A DNA stretch of 64,000 bases, taken from the NCBI RefSeq assembly GCF_017592825.1, contig NZ_JAGFMD010000006.1, forward strand, positions 230,294 through 294,293, read 5' to 3'. Each line of letters begins with the position of its first letter. The first letter of the stretch is position 1. Below, piece by piece: positions 27,931 through 37,631 of this stretch. The stretch is from Roseivirga sp. E12 (lineage in GTDB: Bacteria > Bacteroidota > Bacteroidia > Cytophagales > Cyclobacteriaceae). Under the pieces are notes generated by a model. That model was not told where the DNA came from. It saw only the letters and a program-made list of their open reading frames with translations, and made no database searches. The translations under genes and the position numbers were made by a program.

Positions 27931-29527
27931 ATGTAATTAAAATTGAATTCGAACTAAATGCCTTAAGGCTTAACCTTACTGCCGACTCTAATCTATTAAA
28001 ACCGTTGGCAAACATATATTTTTCTTCCAAAACTTCATTAAAACCTTTGAAGGTCATTTGAATATTATCTAGAAAGACTTGGTTTCCTTGGAGCTTCACA
28101 TTGGCATCTGGATGAAAATGTAAATTCATTTTAAGTTTACCGTCGCGCCTGCCCTTTGAATGACTCTTTACTTCCATGCCCTGCTCATTGACATGGAAAG
28201 ATCTGAATATGGTCAACCCTTCATGAACAAACCCTGTATGACTAGCATACACTTCACTTGGCCTATCATACAATAAATCCACTTTTGCACGATTAGCAAC
28301 TCTAAAGCCACCCCAAACCTGTGATGAATTATCGTTTTCTAAGTATACACAGTTGTGCGAAGAAGTTGATCTCTCAAGTTGTCTTCTTTCATTTTTGTCA
28401 TATGTTGATATGCCTGTATCTACCAAAATTGGTCTCCCCTCATCCCATAAAAGAAAGTTTAATTCGTCAGCATGAGAGTGTCCAGGTTGATAAGCAGGGG
28501 ATACTTCCCCTATGTCTATTAGCATACTCAGATTACTGTAGGACAGTTTTCTATAACCAGAGACACCCAGCGGAAGGTGTTGTAGGCTCTCAAGCCCGAG
28601 GATTTTCGCGTACTCAAACAGAGCAAAAGCATCAGGCGCAATACCAGGAGCCGAATCCTTTACCATTGGAATTTCACCCTTAACAGTACAGATATTTTTC
28701 ATCCAAGCGAGCATATGAGATGCCTTCTCCTCCAAAAATTCCAGCAAACCATCACTCTTCCATGAGTTATGCTTTACTAGGTTAATACCATCTAAAAGCC
28801 TAAAAAGGATTATCTGATGATACATTGGAGACCTTTCAAAGTGCGCACCATCTTGAAGAACCTGCTCATTCAATTGCTCCCTGAGTAGCTTACTTGCATA
28901 TTTATAATAGACTTCATTCCGAAAATAAAAGGAACCAAAAAGAAGAGAAAATGCATTTTCAAGAAGGTGATTAGCCAACAAATGATATTCTAGACTGGAA
29001 AGCAGAACCTGATACTGCTTATAGAGACACTTATCGATGTCATGATTCCGAATCTTATGATTGGAAAGATATTTCACCCAGTTAATTCCACGAAGGGAAA
29101 TCGGATACGGTTCAAGACCGCCTTCAAGAGTTTCCCATTTTAGGCAGAAGTCCTGAATTAGTTGAAGGGATTTTTCTTTCTCTAGGTTGGAGCAAAAAAG
29201 GAATTCGAAATAATTCAAATTGTAATTCCACAATTTACCTTTTCCTTCATAGTTCCAGTCTACACTTATGCCTTCAAAGGAGTATTCATCATTAAGGAAT
29301 GTGAAATTGATATTACCTACATTGTCAAAGTTCAGGCCGGAAGAAGCAGGTACAAGAGGGTAATCTAGCAGATCTAAAGATTCGTTTAGTGTTTGATACC
29401 CCTTTAGATTAGCTAGAGATTGAGGTTGTTTAAGACGGTTACGAAGTTTATAGAAAACCTGATAGAAAATCTGTACAAACTTCAGATGAATAACTGTTCC
29501 AAATGTTAGCTTGAGCTTAGACCACAT
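27920..29527 (-). CDS. Heparinase II/III-family protein
   Basis: 535 residues with the two-part layout of the family: an N-terminal (alpha/alpha) toroid with FERSPMYHQI (about 232-241), which includes the conserved Tyr/His region, and a C-terminal beta domain with GHSHADELNF (about 345-354) and VDTGISTYD. Characterised members are polysaccharide lyases of heparin, alginate and other uronates, but copies inside O-antigen clusters usually have no signal peptide, as here, so this one is likely cytoplasmic. It overlaps both neighbours by 11 bp. Role in synthesis is unknown; editing or epimerising an intermediate is conceivable. Confidence 0.82.
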   Translation of the reverse strand: MWSKLKLTFGTVIHLKFVQIFYQVFYKLRNRLKQPQSLANLKGYQTLNESLDLLDYPLVPASSGLNFDNVGNINFTFLNDEYSFEGISVDWNYEGKGKLWNYNLNYFEFLFCSNLEKEKSLQLIQDFCLKWETLEGGLEPYPISLRGINWVKYLSNHKIRNHDIDKCLYKQYQVLLSSLEYHLLANHLLENAFSLLFGSFYFRNEVYYKYASKLLREQLNEQVLQDGAHFERSPMYHQIILFRLLDGINLVKHNSWKSDGLLEFLEEKASHMLAWMKNICTVKGEIPMVKDSAPGIAPDAFALFEYAKILGLESLQHLPLGVSGYRKLSYSNLSMLIDIGEVSPAYQPGHSHADELNFLLWDEGRPILVDTGISTYDKNERRQLERSTSSHNCVYLENDNSSQVWGGFRVANRAKVDLLYDRPSEVYASHTGFVHEGLTIFRSFHVNEQGMEVKSHSKGRRDGKLKMNLHFHPDANVKLQGNQVFLDNIQMTFKGFNEVLEEKYMFANGFNRLESAVRLSLKAFSSNSILITYAD

Positions 29528-31634
29528 TCACCCATTGACCCGACTTGAGGCTTTCTATTGCTAAAATTGTTGACTTACTAACATTAATCACTTCATCAAA
29601 AGGTATGATAGGGCTTCCTCCATTTTTTGCAAACTCACTTAATTGCTTGAATTGCTCAACATGACCCTTGTCTTGCTTAGTTTTTAGTTTCCCAAAGCCA
29701 CTAGCTCCATAGCCTTTAGTAATTCTAAAATTGTCACAAATAAAAGTTCTCTCTTGAGAGTAGACCTCAATACGTTCCTTCGAGTAAGACTTGGAGCCAT
29801 TTGAAAAATAGTTAATCGTACCAATTGCACCACTTTCAAATTTGATCAGAATAGAAGCATTATCAGTGTTTTCTTCAGGGTTTTTGCCCATACTATTCAT
29901 ACAAACAGAAGTAACACGGCTACCAGTAAGATAAACCATAAGGTCTATATAGTGACAAGCCTCACCAATAATACGGCCTCCTCCAACCTTCATATCATGT
30001 ACCCAAACCTCCGGAGGGATAAAACCAGCATTCATAGTGGCCACTATGTTCATGCTTCCTCCGTTTTCTCCCAAGGCCTTTTTAATCTTGACTATATGAG
30101 GGGAAAAACGTCTATTAAAGCCGACCACCACCGAAAGGGATTTTTCTATGGCCTTGGCAGATATAGCTTCAATCTCATCAAGACTTAATGCAAGTGGTTT
30201 CTCCACAAAAACATGCTTACCTGCTTCCAAGCTGTCCAAGGTCATACTCGCATGCATATTATGGCGGGTGGTAATGAGTACAAGTTTTACATCCTCATCT
30301 TTCAAAATCTCATTGTAATCACTTGTTGCATAATTTGCTTGAAATTTGCTAGCCAAAGTTTTCGCACTCAACCCACCGGAACTTGCTATATACTTAGCAT
30401 TTACACCATTCTTCTTCAAGGCAGGCAATATCATAGCATTGGTAAAATTACCAGCTCCTATGACGCCAAGTGCTCCTGCGTCTCCATTAGCAGTATTTAC
30501 TTTAACCTTCCTTAAAGGCTCATTTTTATTGTCATCATAAGATAGAATGGAAGCAATGGAGCGAGACGCACCCATGTCAGCATATATTTTTTGGTAGTCG
30601 GGCAATGGAATTTCTTCAGTAATTAGTGGAGTAACATCCAACTTTTTGTTAGCTATGGCTCCCAATACTGTCTCAAAATTTCTCTTCTCCGTCCAGCGAA
30701 CATATGGCAACGGATAATCATGACCTTTTTGTTCATAATCATCATCATACCTTCCTGGACCATAGGAACAAGACACCTGAAAACTCAGCTCCTTCTCATA
30801 GAAATCAGCTCGAGATATATTAAGACCTATTACCCCAACGAGGATGATCCTCCCTCGCTTACGGCACATATTAGCAGCATTGGATATAATATCATTGCTT
30901 TTGTTGGAAGCAGTGATAATAACACCATCTGCACCCACATCATTGGTTAAATCTGCTGTAATCTTTACAGGATCTCCTCCTTTAGCAAGGTTTACTGCAT
31001 GAACACCTTTTTTCTTAGCAAGGCCGACCTTGGTTTGATCAAAATCGAACCCTATAACATCACATCCATTGGCCATCAACAGTTCAGCAGTAATTAATCC
31101 AATAAGCCCGAGACCTATTACTACCACTTTTTCTCCCATGGTAGGATTAAATAAACGAATGCTTTGGAGACCAATGGCCCCAATTACAGTGAAGGCAGCC
31201 TCACTATCAGATACCTGATCAGGTATATTGGCTACCAAATTCTCAGGAATACAAACATACTCAGCATGATTTCCATTTGACGCTACCCTGTCACCAACTT
31301 TAAACTCTTTAACTCCTCTACCAACAGCTACAACCTCACCCACATTACAATAACCCAAAGGCAAAGGTTGATTCAGCTTATTAAAAACCGTCTCCAAAGT
31401 GGGCATAAGGCCATCCGTTTTGATTTTATCCAAAACCATTTTCACTTTATCCGGTTGCTGACGTGCCTTAGCTATAAGGTTGGCTTTGCCAAACTCGACC
31501 AACATACGCTCAGTTCCGAGCGAAACTAGGCTTTTGGTGGTCTTAATAAGTACCGAACCACTTCTTACGACCGGTGCAGGTACTTCTTCAAGTATGGTTT
31601 CCCCTGACTTAAGGTCTTGGATTATTTGCTTCAT
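29517..31634 (-). CDS. Two-domain oxidoreductase: zinc-type dehydrogenase fused to Gfo/Idh/MocA
   Basis: 705 residues. The N-terminal half (about 1-350) is a medium-chain dehydrogenase with VGDRVASNGNHAEYV and the NAD loop VVIGLGLIGL; the C-terminal half (about 385-705) is a Gfo/Idh/MocA oxidoreductase with LGVIGAGNF and the catalytic-type VEKPLAL. Such fusions travel with heparinase II/III-like genes in polysaccharide clusters, as here (11-bp overlap). Predicted to oxidise and reduce a sugar in a linked reaction, but no substrate is known to me. The long C-terminal extension seems complete. Confidence 0.88.
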   Translation of the reverse strand: MKQIIQDLKSGETILEEVPAPVVRSGSVLIKTTKSLVSLGTERMLVEFGKANLIAKARQQPDKVKMVLDKIKTDGLMPTLETVFNKLNQPLPLGYCNVGEVVAVGRGVKEFKVGDRVASNGNHAEYVCIPENLVANIPDQVSDSEAAFTVIGAIGLQSIRLFNPTMGEKVVVIGLGLIGLITAELLMANGCDVIGFDFDQTKVGLAKKKGVHAVNLAKGGDPVKITADLTNDVGADGVIITASNKSNDIISNAANMCRKRGRIILVGVIGLNISRADFYEKELSFQVSCSYGPGRYDDDYEQKGHDYPLPYVRWTEKRNFETVLGAIANKKLDVTPLITEEIPLPDYQKIYADMGASRSIASILSYDDNKNEPLRKVKVNTANGDAGALGVIGAGNFTNAMILPALKKNGVNAKYIASSGGLSAKTLASKFQANYATSDYNEILKDEDVKLVLITTRHNMHASMTLDSLEAGKHVFVEKPLALSLDEIEAISAKAIEKSLSVVVGFNRRFSPHIVKIKKALGENGGSMNIVATMNAGFIPPEVWVHDMKVGGGRIIGEACHYIDLMVYLTGSRVTSVCMNSMGKNPEENTDNASILIKFESGAIGTINYFSNGSKSYSKERIEVYSQERTFICDNFRITKGYGASGFGKLKTKQDKGHVEQFKQLSEFAKNGGSPIIPFDEVINVSKSTILAIESLKSGQWVNVV

Positions 31635-31651
31635 TTATTTAATGTGATGTT

Positions 31652-32989
31652 TTATAATTCAGACACGACCGCTTTAAATTTTCCGGTTGTCGTTCTCTTT
31701 ATCGATGTTCTCTTTTCAATCTTGACTACTATAGTTGGGCTTATCCATTCCGAAACAAGTCTTCTTAAAACTCTTTCATCTTTAAGCGAGAAATCAGGTC
31801 TTGGAACTATAGCAAAAACGACCTCTCCCATTTTCCTTTGTATGACCTGACATTCTACAATTTGTTCCATGTTCTTAAACAGATAATCAAACCTGAGAAT
31901 TTTAGTGCCTTCTGGTGTCATAACATAGTCCTCGGTACGCCCTTCAATCTTATTAATTGTCCTGGATTGCCTACCACAACCACATTTCTTATGTGTCCAA
32001 GAAGCTGTATCTCCCACTTCATACCGAATGAATGGCATAGCATAGTTTGCAAAACCGGTAGTGATTATTTCAGACTGCGTATCTTCTAGAATACCAAACT
32101 CAAAGTCTTCATGAAATAATTTTAATTCACACTTTGATGCGTTGCCCGCACCCTCGGAGAACCCATATTGATCTACGACCAAACATTTAAAGACCTCTTC
32201 GATCGTCTTCTTTTGATTTTCATAAAGGGATTCTGCACCAGTCATAATAATTTCAGGACCATTTGTGATGTTTAGATTCAATGCCTGAATTATCTCTGCC
32301 AATCTATAGATAATAGATGGGTAACCCGAAAAGAACTTGAAGCCACCATCATTGATAAAGTCTACAAAATAACTTGCATTCTCCTCTTTGATATGCTGCA
32401 TATTCACGATGTACTGATTAAAAGGTTGATTGAACCTCCAAAAAGGAGGCCTTTTCTGCTCGATTGGCACAGCCAGTTTACCAGTAAAATTTAAACTCCT
32501 ATCTCCCGGACGGACTCCAAATCGTTCCCTAAACCTCCACCATACAGCCCATTGGAACTCAATAGAGTCCTTAGAAAGATAGAAGTCGAGGGCCTTACCT
32601 GTACTACCACTTGTATGAGAGAGATACTTTTTGCCATAGAATTCACTAGAAACCATTCTTTCCCAGTGCTGTCTTACAGTTTCCTTCGTTAACACTGGAA
32701 GTTTTTGTAGGTCTTTCTTTGTTAATATGTCTTGAGGGTGAAGGCCTTTATCCTTGAATAAATCACGATAATAAGGAACACTTTGATAGACATGCTTTAT
32801 CAAGCCTTGCAATTGTTCATTCTGATAAGCCTCAATCTCACCACTTGAGAACCATTGACTCTCTCTGAGGAACCTGAGTTTCTCCTCAAATAACTTTCCA
32901 TAACGGATACTTTTCTCTTTGTACCCATATAAGGAGCAAGCAACGTTCTGAGACCAAACCGGAAGATTATTATATATCTGCTGTTTCAC
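31652..32989 (-). CDS. CapK / phenylacetate-CoA ligase-like protein
   Basis: ANL-superfamily adenylate-forming enzyme of about 445 residues. HTSGSTGKALDFYLS is the ATP-binding P-loop, DQYGFSEGAG the adenylate-binding block and KIEGRTEDYV the hinge region. CapK-type members are common in capsule clusters, where their acyl substrate is unknown. The start is placed at the GTG at 32989 (MKQQIYNNLPVWSQN); the longer frame begins at a TTG at 33028 and would overlap the upstream glycosyltransferase by 59 bp, against 20 bp with the GTG. A purine-rich stretch precedes the GTG. Confidence 0.82.
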   Translation of the reverse strand: MKQQIYNNLPVWSQNVACSLYGYKEKSIRYGKLFEEKLRFLRESQWFSSGEIEAYQNEQLQGLIKHVYQSVPYYRDLFKDKGLHPQDILTKKDLQKLPVLTKETVRQHWERMVSSEFYGKKYLSHTSGSTGKALDFYLSKDSIEFQWAVWWRFRERFGVRPGDRSLNFTGKLAVPIEQKRPPFWRFNQPFNQYIVNMQHIKEENASYFVDFINDGGFKFFSGYPSIIYRLAEIIQALNLNITNGPEIIMTGAESLYENQKKTIEEVFKCLVVDQYGFSEGAGNASKCELKLFHEDFEFGILEDTQSEIITTGFANYAMPFIRYEVGDTASWTHKKCGCGRQSRTINKIEGRTEDYVMTPEGTKILRFDYLFKNMEQIVECQVIQRKMGEVVFAIVPRPDFSLKDERVLRRLVSEWISPTIVVKIEKRTSIKRTTTGKFKAVVSEL

Positions 32990-34079
32990 TCTTTTTCTCT
33001 TTACTTGAAAAATTTTTATCTGATTCAAACAGTGAGCTCACGATCTCTGCCAATACCGGTCCGTTATTCTCTATCTCTGTCTCCAAGGACCTGGATTTTA
33101 CCAACTCATAATTCTCGTAAATTTCTATAATCTTGCTTTGAAGATCCTCTATGCTTGCATTTTTAAATAGAATACATCCATCTGGTCTTTTTACAACATC
33201 ACTAGCAAGACATGGAATTCTACAGTAGAGCCCCTCCCTAAGTGCATTGGAATCACCATCCGTAATACTTGGTCTAACATACAAATGGCCTACCTTATAG
33301 AAATCAATCAAGTTATCGACATCTTCAAGGATCATGATGAAATCCTCGAGTTTATTTTTGACTACAAATCTTTTGAACCCTTCGATATCATCAGTGTCAT
33401 CCTGTTCATAAAGACAAAACACTAACCTTAAACTTGTGAATCCCTCTTTTCTCAGGTTGATAACAGCTTCTAATAGCAACCATGTTCCATAGATATCCCT
33501 TTGGCTTCTTTCGAAAACTCGACCACTGAATATGATACTGAACTTATCCTCTAGAAAATGTGATATATCATCATCTAAATCTTGCTCATTGTTGTGAAGT
33601 ATTGGAAATATGAATCCTGGAACTTTATACACGTCATCAAAACTTTTAACCTCTGTGGCAATAGCCACTATCTCTTCGTTCACTCCAATAAATTTGGTGC
33701 AATACCTAAGCGCAAATTTCGACAAAAGCCTAGCAAAGCCACCCACTTCCATTGCTTTCTCTAAACTTTCACCTCCAACCCTTATAATGACTCTTTTACC
33801 AGCAACAAAAGCCAACATGGCTGCCAAGAATCTTACAAAATAATTACTTGTAATCACATAGTGAACTCGAATTTTTCGGTTGAATAAGACCTTAAGATAC
33901 CATGAAGCAAAAGAGGACACGTTCACAACTGTCGGATCAGGATGTATATTGCCTCTAAAATTATGTTTTACACAATCGATGCCTTTGGCAGCTAGATATA
34001 CCTCCAATCTTGAAATATGGACTGACATACCACCAAGTGGAGGTGGTGGACTTCCCCAGATATAAAGACGATTATTCAA
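32970..34079 (-). CDS. Glycosyltransferase, GT4-like
   Basis: 369-residue GT-B protein. It starts with LYIWGSPPPPLGGMSVH, a glycine-rich acceptor loop common in GT4 enzymes; the donor region reads RPSITDGDSNALREGLYCRIP. The E-x7-E motif is weaker than in the other GT4 proteins here (only the second half is obvious). The start is a TTG, because the first beta strand begins immediately after it and no ATG lies upstream. Its 3' end overlaps CapK. Donor unknown. Confidence 0.75.
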   Translation of the reverse strand: MNNRLYIWGSPPPPLGGMSVHISRLEVYLAAKGIDCVKHNFRGNIHPDPTVVNVSSFASWYLKVLFNRKIRVHYVITSNYFVRFLAAMLAFVAGKRVIIRVGGESLEKAMEVGGFARLLSKFALRYCTKFIGVNEEIVAIATEVKSFDDVYKVPGFIFPILHNNEQDLDDDISHFLEDKFSIIFSGRVFERSQRDIYGTWLLLEAVINLRKEGFTSLRLVFCLYEQDDTDDIEGFKRFVVKNKLEDFIMILEDVDNLIDFYKVGHLYVRPSITDGDSNALREGLYCRIPCLASDVVKRPDGCILFKNASIEDLQSKIIEIYENYELVKSRSLETEIENNGPVLAEIVSSLFESDKNFSSKEKKSETADI

Positions 34080-34104
34080 GATTGTTCTTTTATAATTAAA
34101 CTCC

Positions 34105-34965
34105 TCAATCTATCAAATCAACAATTTCAACACCACCATTTAAAGATTCATGTGCAATCAAACTCTTACCTTTTTTTATAAAAGTACTCACCTTTTCCAT
34201 TGCAGCATCATTTCTGCTAAATACTATGAGAGCACCATCCTCAACATAGTTCTTGATCTGTTGAATTGCTGACTTGATGAGGTCATCGCTGAAATAGGCA
34301 CGATTGAGAATATTCGATACCTTGACTACGTTTGGAGTAGATTTATCCCAGAAATCAAAAATATTATGTTCAGAAAAACTGATTTTGTCATTTGACCTTG
34401 AAAGTTTTTCCAACCTCGGATCGATTAGTAAAATCTCTTCCTTTGTCAAATTGCGTGAATTGATGCTTTCAAATGTCTTTCTAATTCTACTGGTTATGAA
34501 ACTAGAAGAATCCATAGGGTCATTATAAACAACAAAGTATTTGCTCGCCTTCAAAATAGGCTTGTTGAACGAATCGAAGAAAATTAACCAGTTTTCATGA
34601 CGTGTCATCCAAACTTTAAGGTTCAAGTCGGTCACATAGTAGCGGTCAAGGCAATCGCCAAGAAGTTCGATAAGATCCAAAGAAGTAACCCCATTTGAAG
34701 CACCTAAATCAAGTATGTCTGCTCGCTTGCTTGTATCCTTCAGGTATTGCTTGACAAAGTTGTTTGCCTCACTATGCCGGCCAGCAGAAGTCGTTTTAAA
34801 AGTATCTCCAAACTTTAAGGTTGATATAGCAGTAGAGTGATCAGCTATAAACTCCTCAGTACCCTCAAAAAATACCTCTAGGCTAGTAGGGTCCTCGGAC
34901 ATGGGCATGATGAATTTCAGCCACTTAGGGAAAAAAGAATTGTTGAGTTTAACAGGAGCCTTCAT
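34105..34965 (-). CDS. Putative SAM-dependent methyltransferase-like protein
   Basis: 286 residues. ADILDLGASNGVTSLDLIELL fits SAM-binding motif I; YYVTDLNLK would follow as strand 2, and SNILNRAYFSDDLI with the later GALIVFSRN strand resemble the late half of a class I methyltransferase fold. There is no clear residue set for a specific target. No membrane segment or signal. It lies 25 bp after a glycosyltransferase and 9 bp before CapK-side genes in the same train, suggesting sugar methylation. Function is inferred from motif I only. Confidence 0.6.
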   Translation of the reverse strand: MKAPVKLNNSFFPKWLKFIMPMSEDPTSLEVFFEGTEEFIADHSTAISTLKFGDTFKTTSAGRHSEANNFVKQYLKDTSKRADILDLGASNGVTSLDLIELLGDCLDRYYVTDLNLKVWMTRHENWLIFFDSFNKPILKASKYFVVYNDPMDSSSFITSRIRKTFESINSRNLTKEEILLIDPRLEKLSRSNDKISFSEHNIFDFWDKSTPNVVKVSNILNRAYFSDDLIKSAIQQIKNYVEDGALIVFSRNDAAMEKVSTFIKKGKSLIAHESLNGGVEIVDLID

Positions 34966-34974
34966 TTCAATGAA

Positions 34975-36348
34975 CTAGGTAAATGCCTTTAGCAAAATGT
35001 AAAGAGAAACCAGCCCCAAAAAAGCTACTATTGCCAGTAAAGGGAATGATTTTCTGAGGTTTTTATGTGATAAGTAATTATGAATACCGTGAACCAAAAC
35101 AAAGGGATAGAAATAAACTAAATGACGAGGATCTCTACTCGTAAAAGAGACAAGAATTAATGAAATTATAACCGTCACAAACAGAGCTTTAAGTAAGGGA
35201 GAAGAATTCTGACCTTTCTTCTTAATTGAAGGTGAAAATAAGGCCAAGATATTCAGTCCATTAAGGTAGTACCACACCAAAGAACCTATGCTGAAAAAGA
35301 GACTATCTAATCTCATTTGGACCAATACAGGAGGAGGCAATGGAGAAAAAAGCAACATAATTGGTCTCATAACCAGAAACACTGGGTTATTACTAGAATA
35401 AAAAATATTACCTAAACTGCTGGCTGATGAGTTTTTGCTGGCCTGTTCCATATAAAACTCTGAAGTTCTACTAAGAATCTCCACATACTGCATACCTCCA
35501 GCACTCAAAAAAACCATAAACCCCAAAAAAACGCCCAAAAGAAGCAGACCTTTTTGTTTGTTCCCTTTAAGAGTAAAATAAAAATATGTTGTCAAAAAAA
35601 TAACAAAAAGGCCACCATGTGCTACCCGAAAAAAAAATACCGATACCAAAATTAGTGGGACGAGTATAAATTTCAAGTATGTTCTTTTCCATTGAATTAC
35701 AGCAATCAGGAAAAGAAACAAAAGCATAATCCAGGATTCTCTAAGTAGGGTGACGCTGTGAAATATTATAATCGGGAAGAGTGTTACAAGAAAAAAGTAA
35801 TTTGGTTTGACTTTAGGGTACAACTGTTTAAACAATCTGAATATTAACCCAGCACTCAGCGTGGCAATAAACACATTGAACATAACTAGGTGATATACAT
35901 GCCCACCTTCAAACCCAAGAAGGTTTAGTAGTTTCACATAAAGAGCGAGAAAGTAAATGTAGGACTTAAATTCGATAGCCCAGAAAAAAAACTTATTGCT
36001 GAATTGTATATCAAAATTGAAATTTGCTGCTGCAAATTCATTTGCGAAAAGCCAGAAAACCTCATCATCTCCTCCACCTATAAAGGGCTTCTCATTAATA
36101 TGAATATAGTACCCATAGTAAAGAAGCCCGAGAATAGTATAAACTGAGAAATGAAGAATGCTTCTCCCCTTACTCACATCTGCAGGAACAATCATTGATA
36201 GGCTAGCAAAGAGAATATAAGTGAAAAGTAGCGAGAGGTCTGAGATGGTAATAGACCAAATCCCAACGTACAGCCCTATTACCAAAAAGGAAATAACCCC
36301 CAATGGCATAACTGTTAATCGCTTGTTCAAAAGGCTAGTCTCTTTCAC
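34975..36348 (-). CDS. Polytopic membrane protein, Wzy candidate 2
   Basis: 457 residues with about 11-12 hydrophobic segments. LRESWIMLLFLFLIA and the C-terminal SFTSRDPRHLVYFYPFV resemble EpsG- or Wzy-like polymerases rather than flippases, and no GT-C type DxD or DE motif is obvious early in the sequence. Starts at GTG. It is located between a methyltransferase-like gene and a GT4, in the segment lacking another polymerase, so a polymerase role for a second polysaccharide is the best guess. Sequence alone does not prove it. Confidence 0.55.
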   Translation of the reverse strand: MKETSLLNKRLTVMPLGVISFLVIGLYVGIWSITISDLSLLFTYILFASLSMIVPADVSKGRSILHFSVYTILGLLYYGYYIHINEKPFIGGGDDEVFWLFANEFAAANFNFDIQFSNKFFFWAIEFKSYIYFLALYVKLLNLLGFEGGHVYHLVMFNVFIATLSAGLIFRLFKQLYPKVKPNYFFLVTLFPIIIFHSVTLLRESWIMLLFLFLIAVIQWKRTYLKFILVPLILVSVFFFRVAHGGLFVIFLTTYFYFTLKGNKQKGLLLLGVFLGFMVFLSAGGMQYVEILSRTSEFYMEQASKNSSASSLGNIFYSSNNPVFLVMRPIMLLFSPLPPPVLVQMRLDSLFFSIGSLVWYYLNGLNILALFSPSIKKKGQNSSPLLKALFVTVIISLILVSFTSRDPRHLVYFYPFVLVHGIHNYLSHKNLRKSFPLLAIVAFLGLVSLYILLKAFT

Positions 36349-36445
36349 TTATTTTTTCTATAACTCACGCACGTAGTCTTACTTCCAAAATTTAGCTGTT
36401 TTAAAGAATCGATAGCTAGGTCAATTTCATCAAGCATACTTGCCT

Positions 36446-37522
36446 TTATTTACTTGAATCTCTAACAAGCTGAAGATATGCACCAGTAAACCTTTCGTGA
36501 GTATAGTTCTCTGCAACAGTATTGTATGCTGATAATGTCATATTCTGATATTCCTTCTCAGACAAGTTATCCATATTCTGTATGCATCTCACCAAATCAT
36601 CTACGTTAGATGGGTCAAATAAAAAACCATTTTTACCGTTCATTACAACTCTACCATGGTCAAAAATATCGCTAGCCAAAACCGGCAATCCTTGGGCTAG
36701 GGCTTCAAACACTGCGTTTGGCGAACCTTCTCCGAATGAACCATGATAAAGGAAATAGGCCCTATTCAAAAAAGAGGACACGTCTTCTGTTCTTCCCACC
36801 CAAGTCCAAAATTCTCGTGCAGCACTTGATTCCCACAACTCATTACATTCATTATAGAAGCCAATATGTTCCGTATAGTCTCCAAGCCAAAGGACTCTAT
36901 ATGGAATTTTTACAATCTTATTTACCCTCTCCAAAGCAGCAAAAAGCAGCATGGGATTTTTTAGCTTGGACACTCTTCCTACGGATACAATGATTCTGCT
37001 ATTTTCAAAGTTCTTCTTTTTAGAAAGCATTTCTGAATGAACGCCATTTGGGATACAGATTGCATTTTTATGTCCCAACCGATTTAAGATATCCGTCTGT
37101 CTCCAAGAATTGGCTGCCACAAAAGAGGCTCTCCAGTACAGCCTTCGAGTAATCTGCCTATGAAATTTGGGCACGCATTCTTCATAGGTGCGTTCTGAAA
37201 GAATTACTTTCATTTTTGGAAACACCAAAGCCGCCAAAAGAGTATACAAACTTGGATTGAAAAGAAAGACTATTGCATGTGTAGGCCTCTCTTTTCTAAT
37301 AATAAGGCCTAACTTAAGGAGCTTTTTAAGACTATTTTGACTATGCACGGTTCTAACACTTTCCAAGTTGTAATTCTTCAGTGTTTCTTGATAAACATTG
37401 AGTTTATGTAAAGAGATTAACTTAATATCAATCCCTCTATTGGCAAAACCAGAGGCCAGATTGATCATTTGTCTCTGTGCACCTCCAGAACCCAGGCTGT
37501 CAATTATCAAAAATACTTTCAT
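36446..37522 (-). CDS. Glycosyltransferase family 4
   Basis: 358 residues. The N-terminal IIDSLGSGGAQRQMINLA loop and the C-terminal YHGSFGEGSPNAVFEALAQG donor site (E-x7-E) are characteristic of GT4. VSVGRVSKLKNP begins the second Rossmann domain. It is set off by gaps of 97 and 109 bp on both sides, unlike most genes of the train, so it may have its own promoter, though no convincing box is seen. Donor sugar unknown. Confidence 0.88.
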   Translation of the reverse strand: MKVFLIIDSLGSGGAQRQMINLASGFANRGIDIKLISLHKLNVYQETLKNYNLESVRTVHSQNSLKKLLKLGLIIRKERPTHAIVFLFNPSLYTLLAALVFPKMKVILSERTYEECVPKFHRQITRRLYWRASFVAANSWRQTDILNRLGHKNAICIPNGVHSEMLSKKKNFENSRIIVSVGRVSKLKNPMLLFAALERVNKIVKIPYRVLWLGDYTEHIGFYNECNELWESSAAREFWTWVGRTEDVSSFLNRAYFLYHGSFGEGSPNAVFEALAQGLPVLASDIFDHGRVVMNGKNGFLFDPSNVDDLVRCIQNMDNLSEKEYQNMTLSAYNTVAENYTHERFTGAYLQLVRDSSK

Positions 37523-37631
37523 CTTTCTATGGTATTACCGAATTGGCAAGGGTATTATAGTCTGGCAATTGCAATCAATAAAAGCGCCTTCGTCTTTATT
37601 TTCTATTGAAACAATTCGTTTTGCTAAGCAT

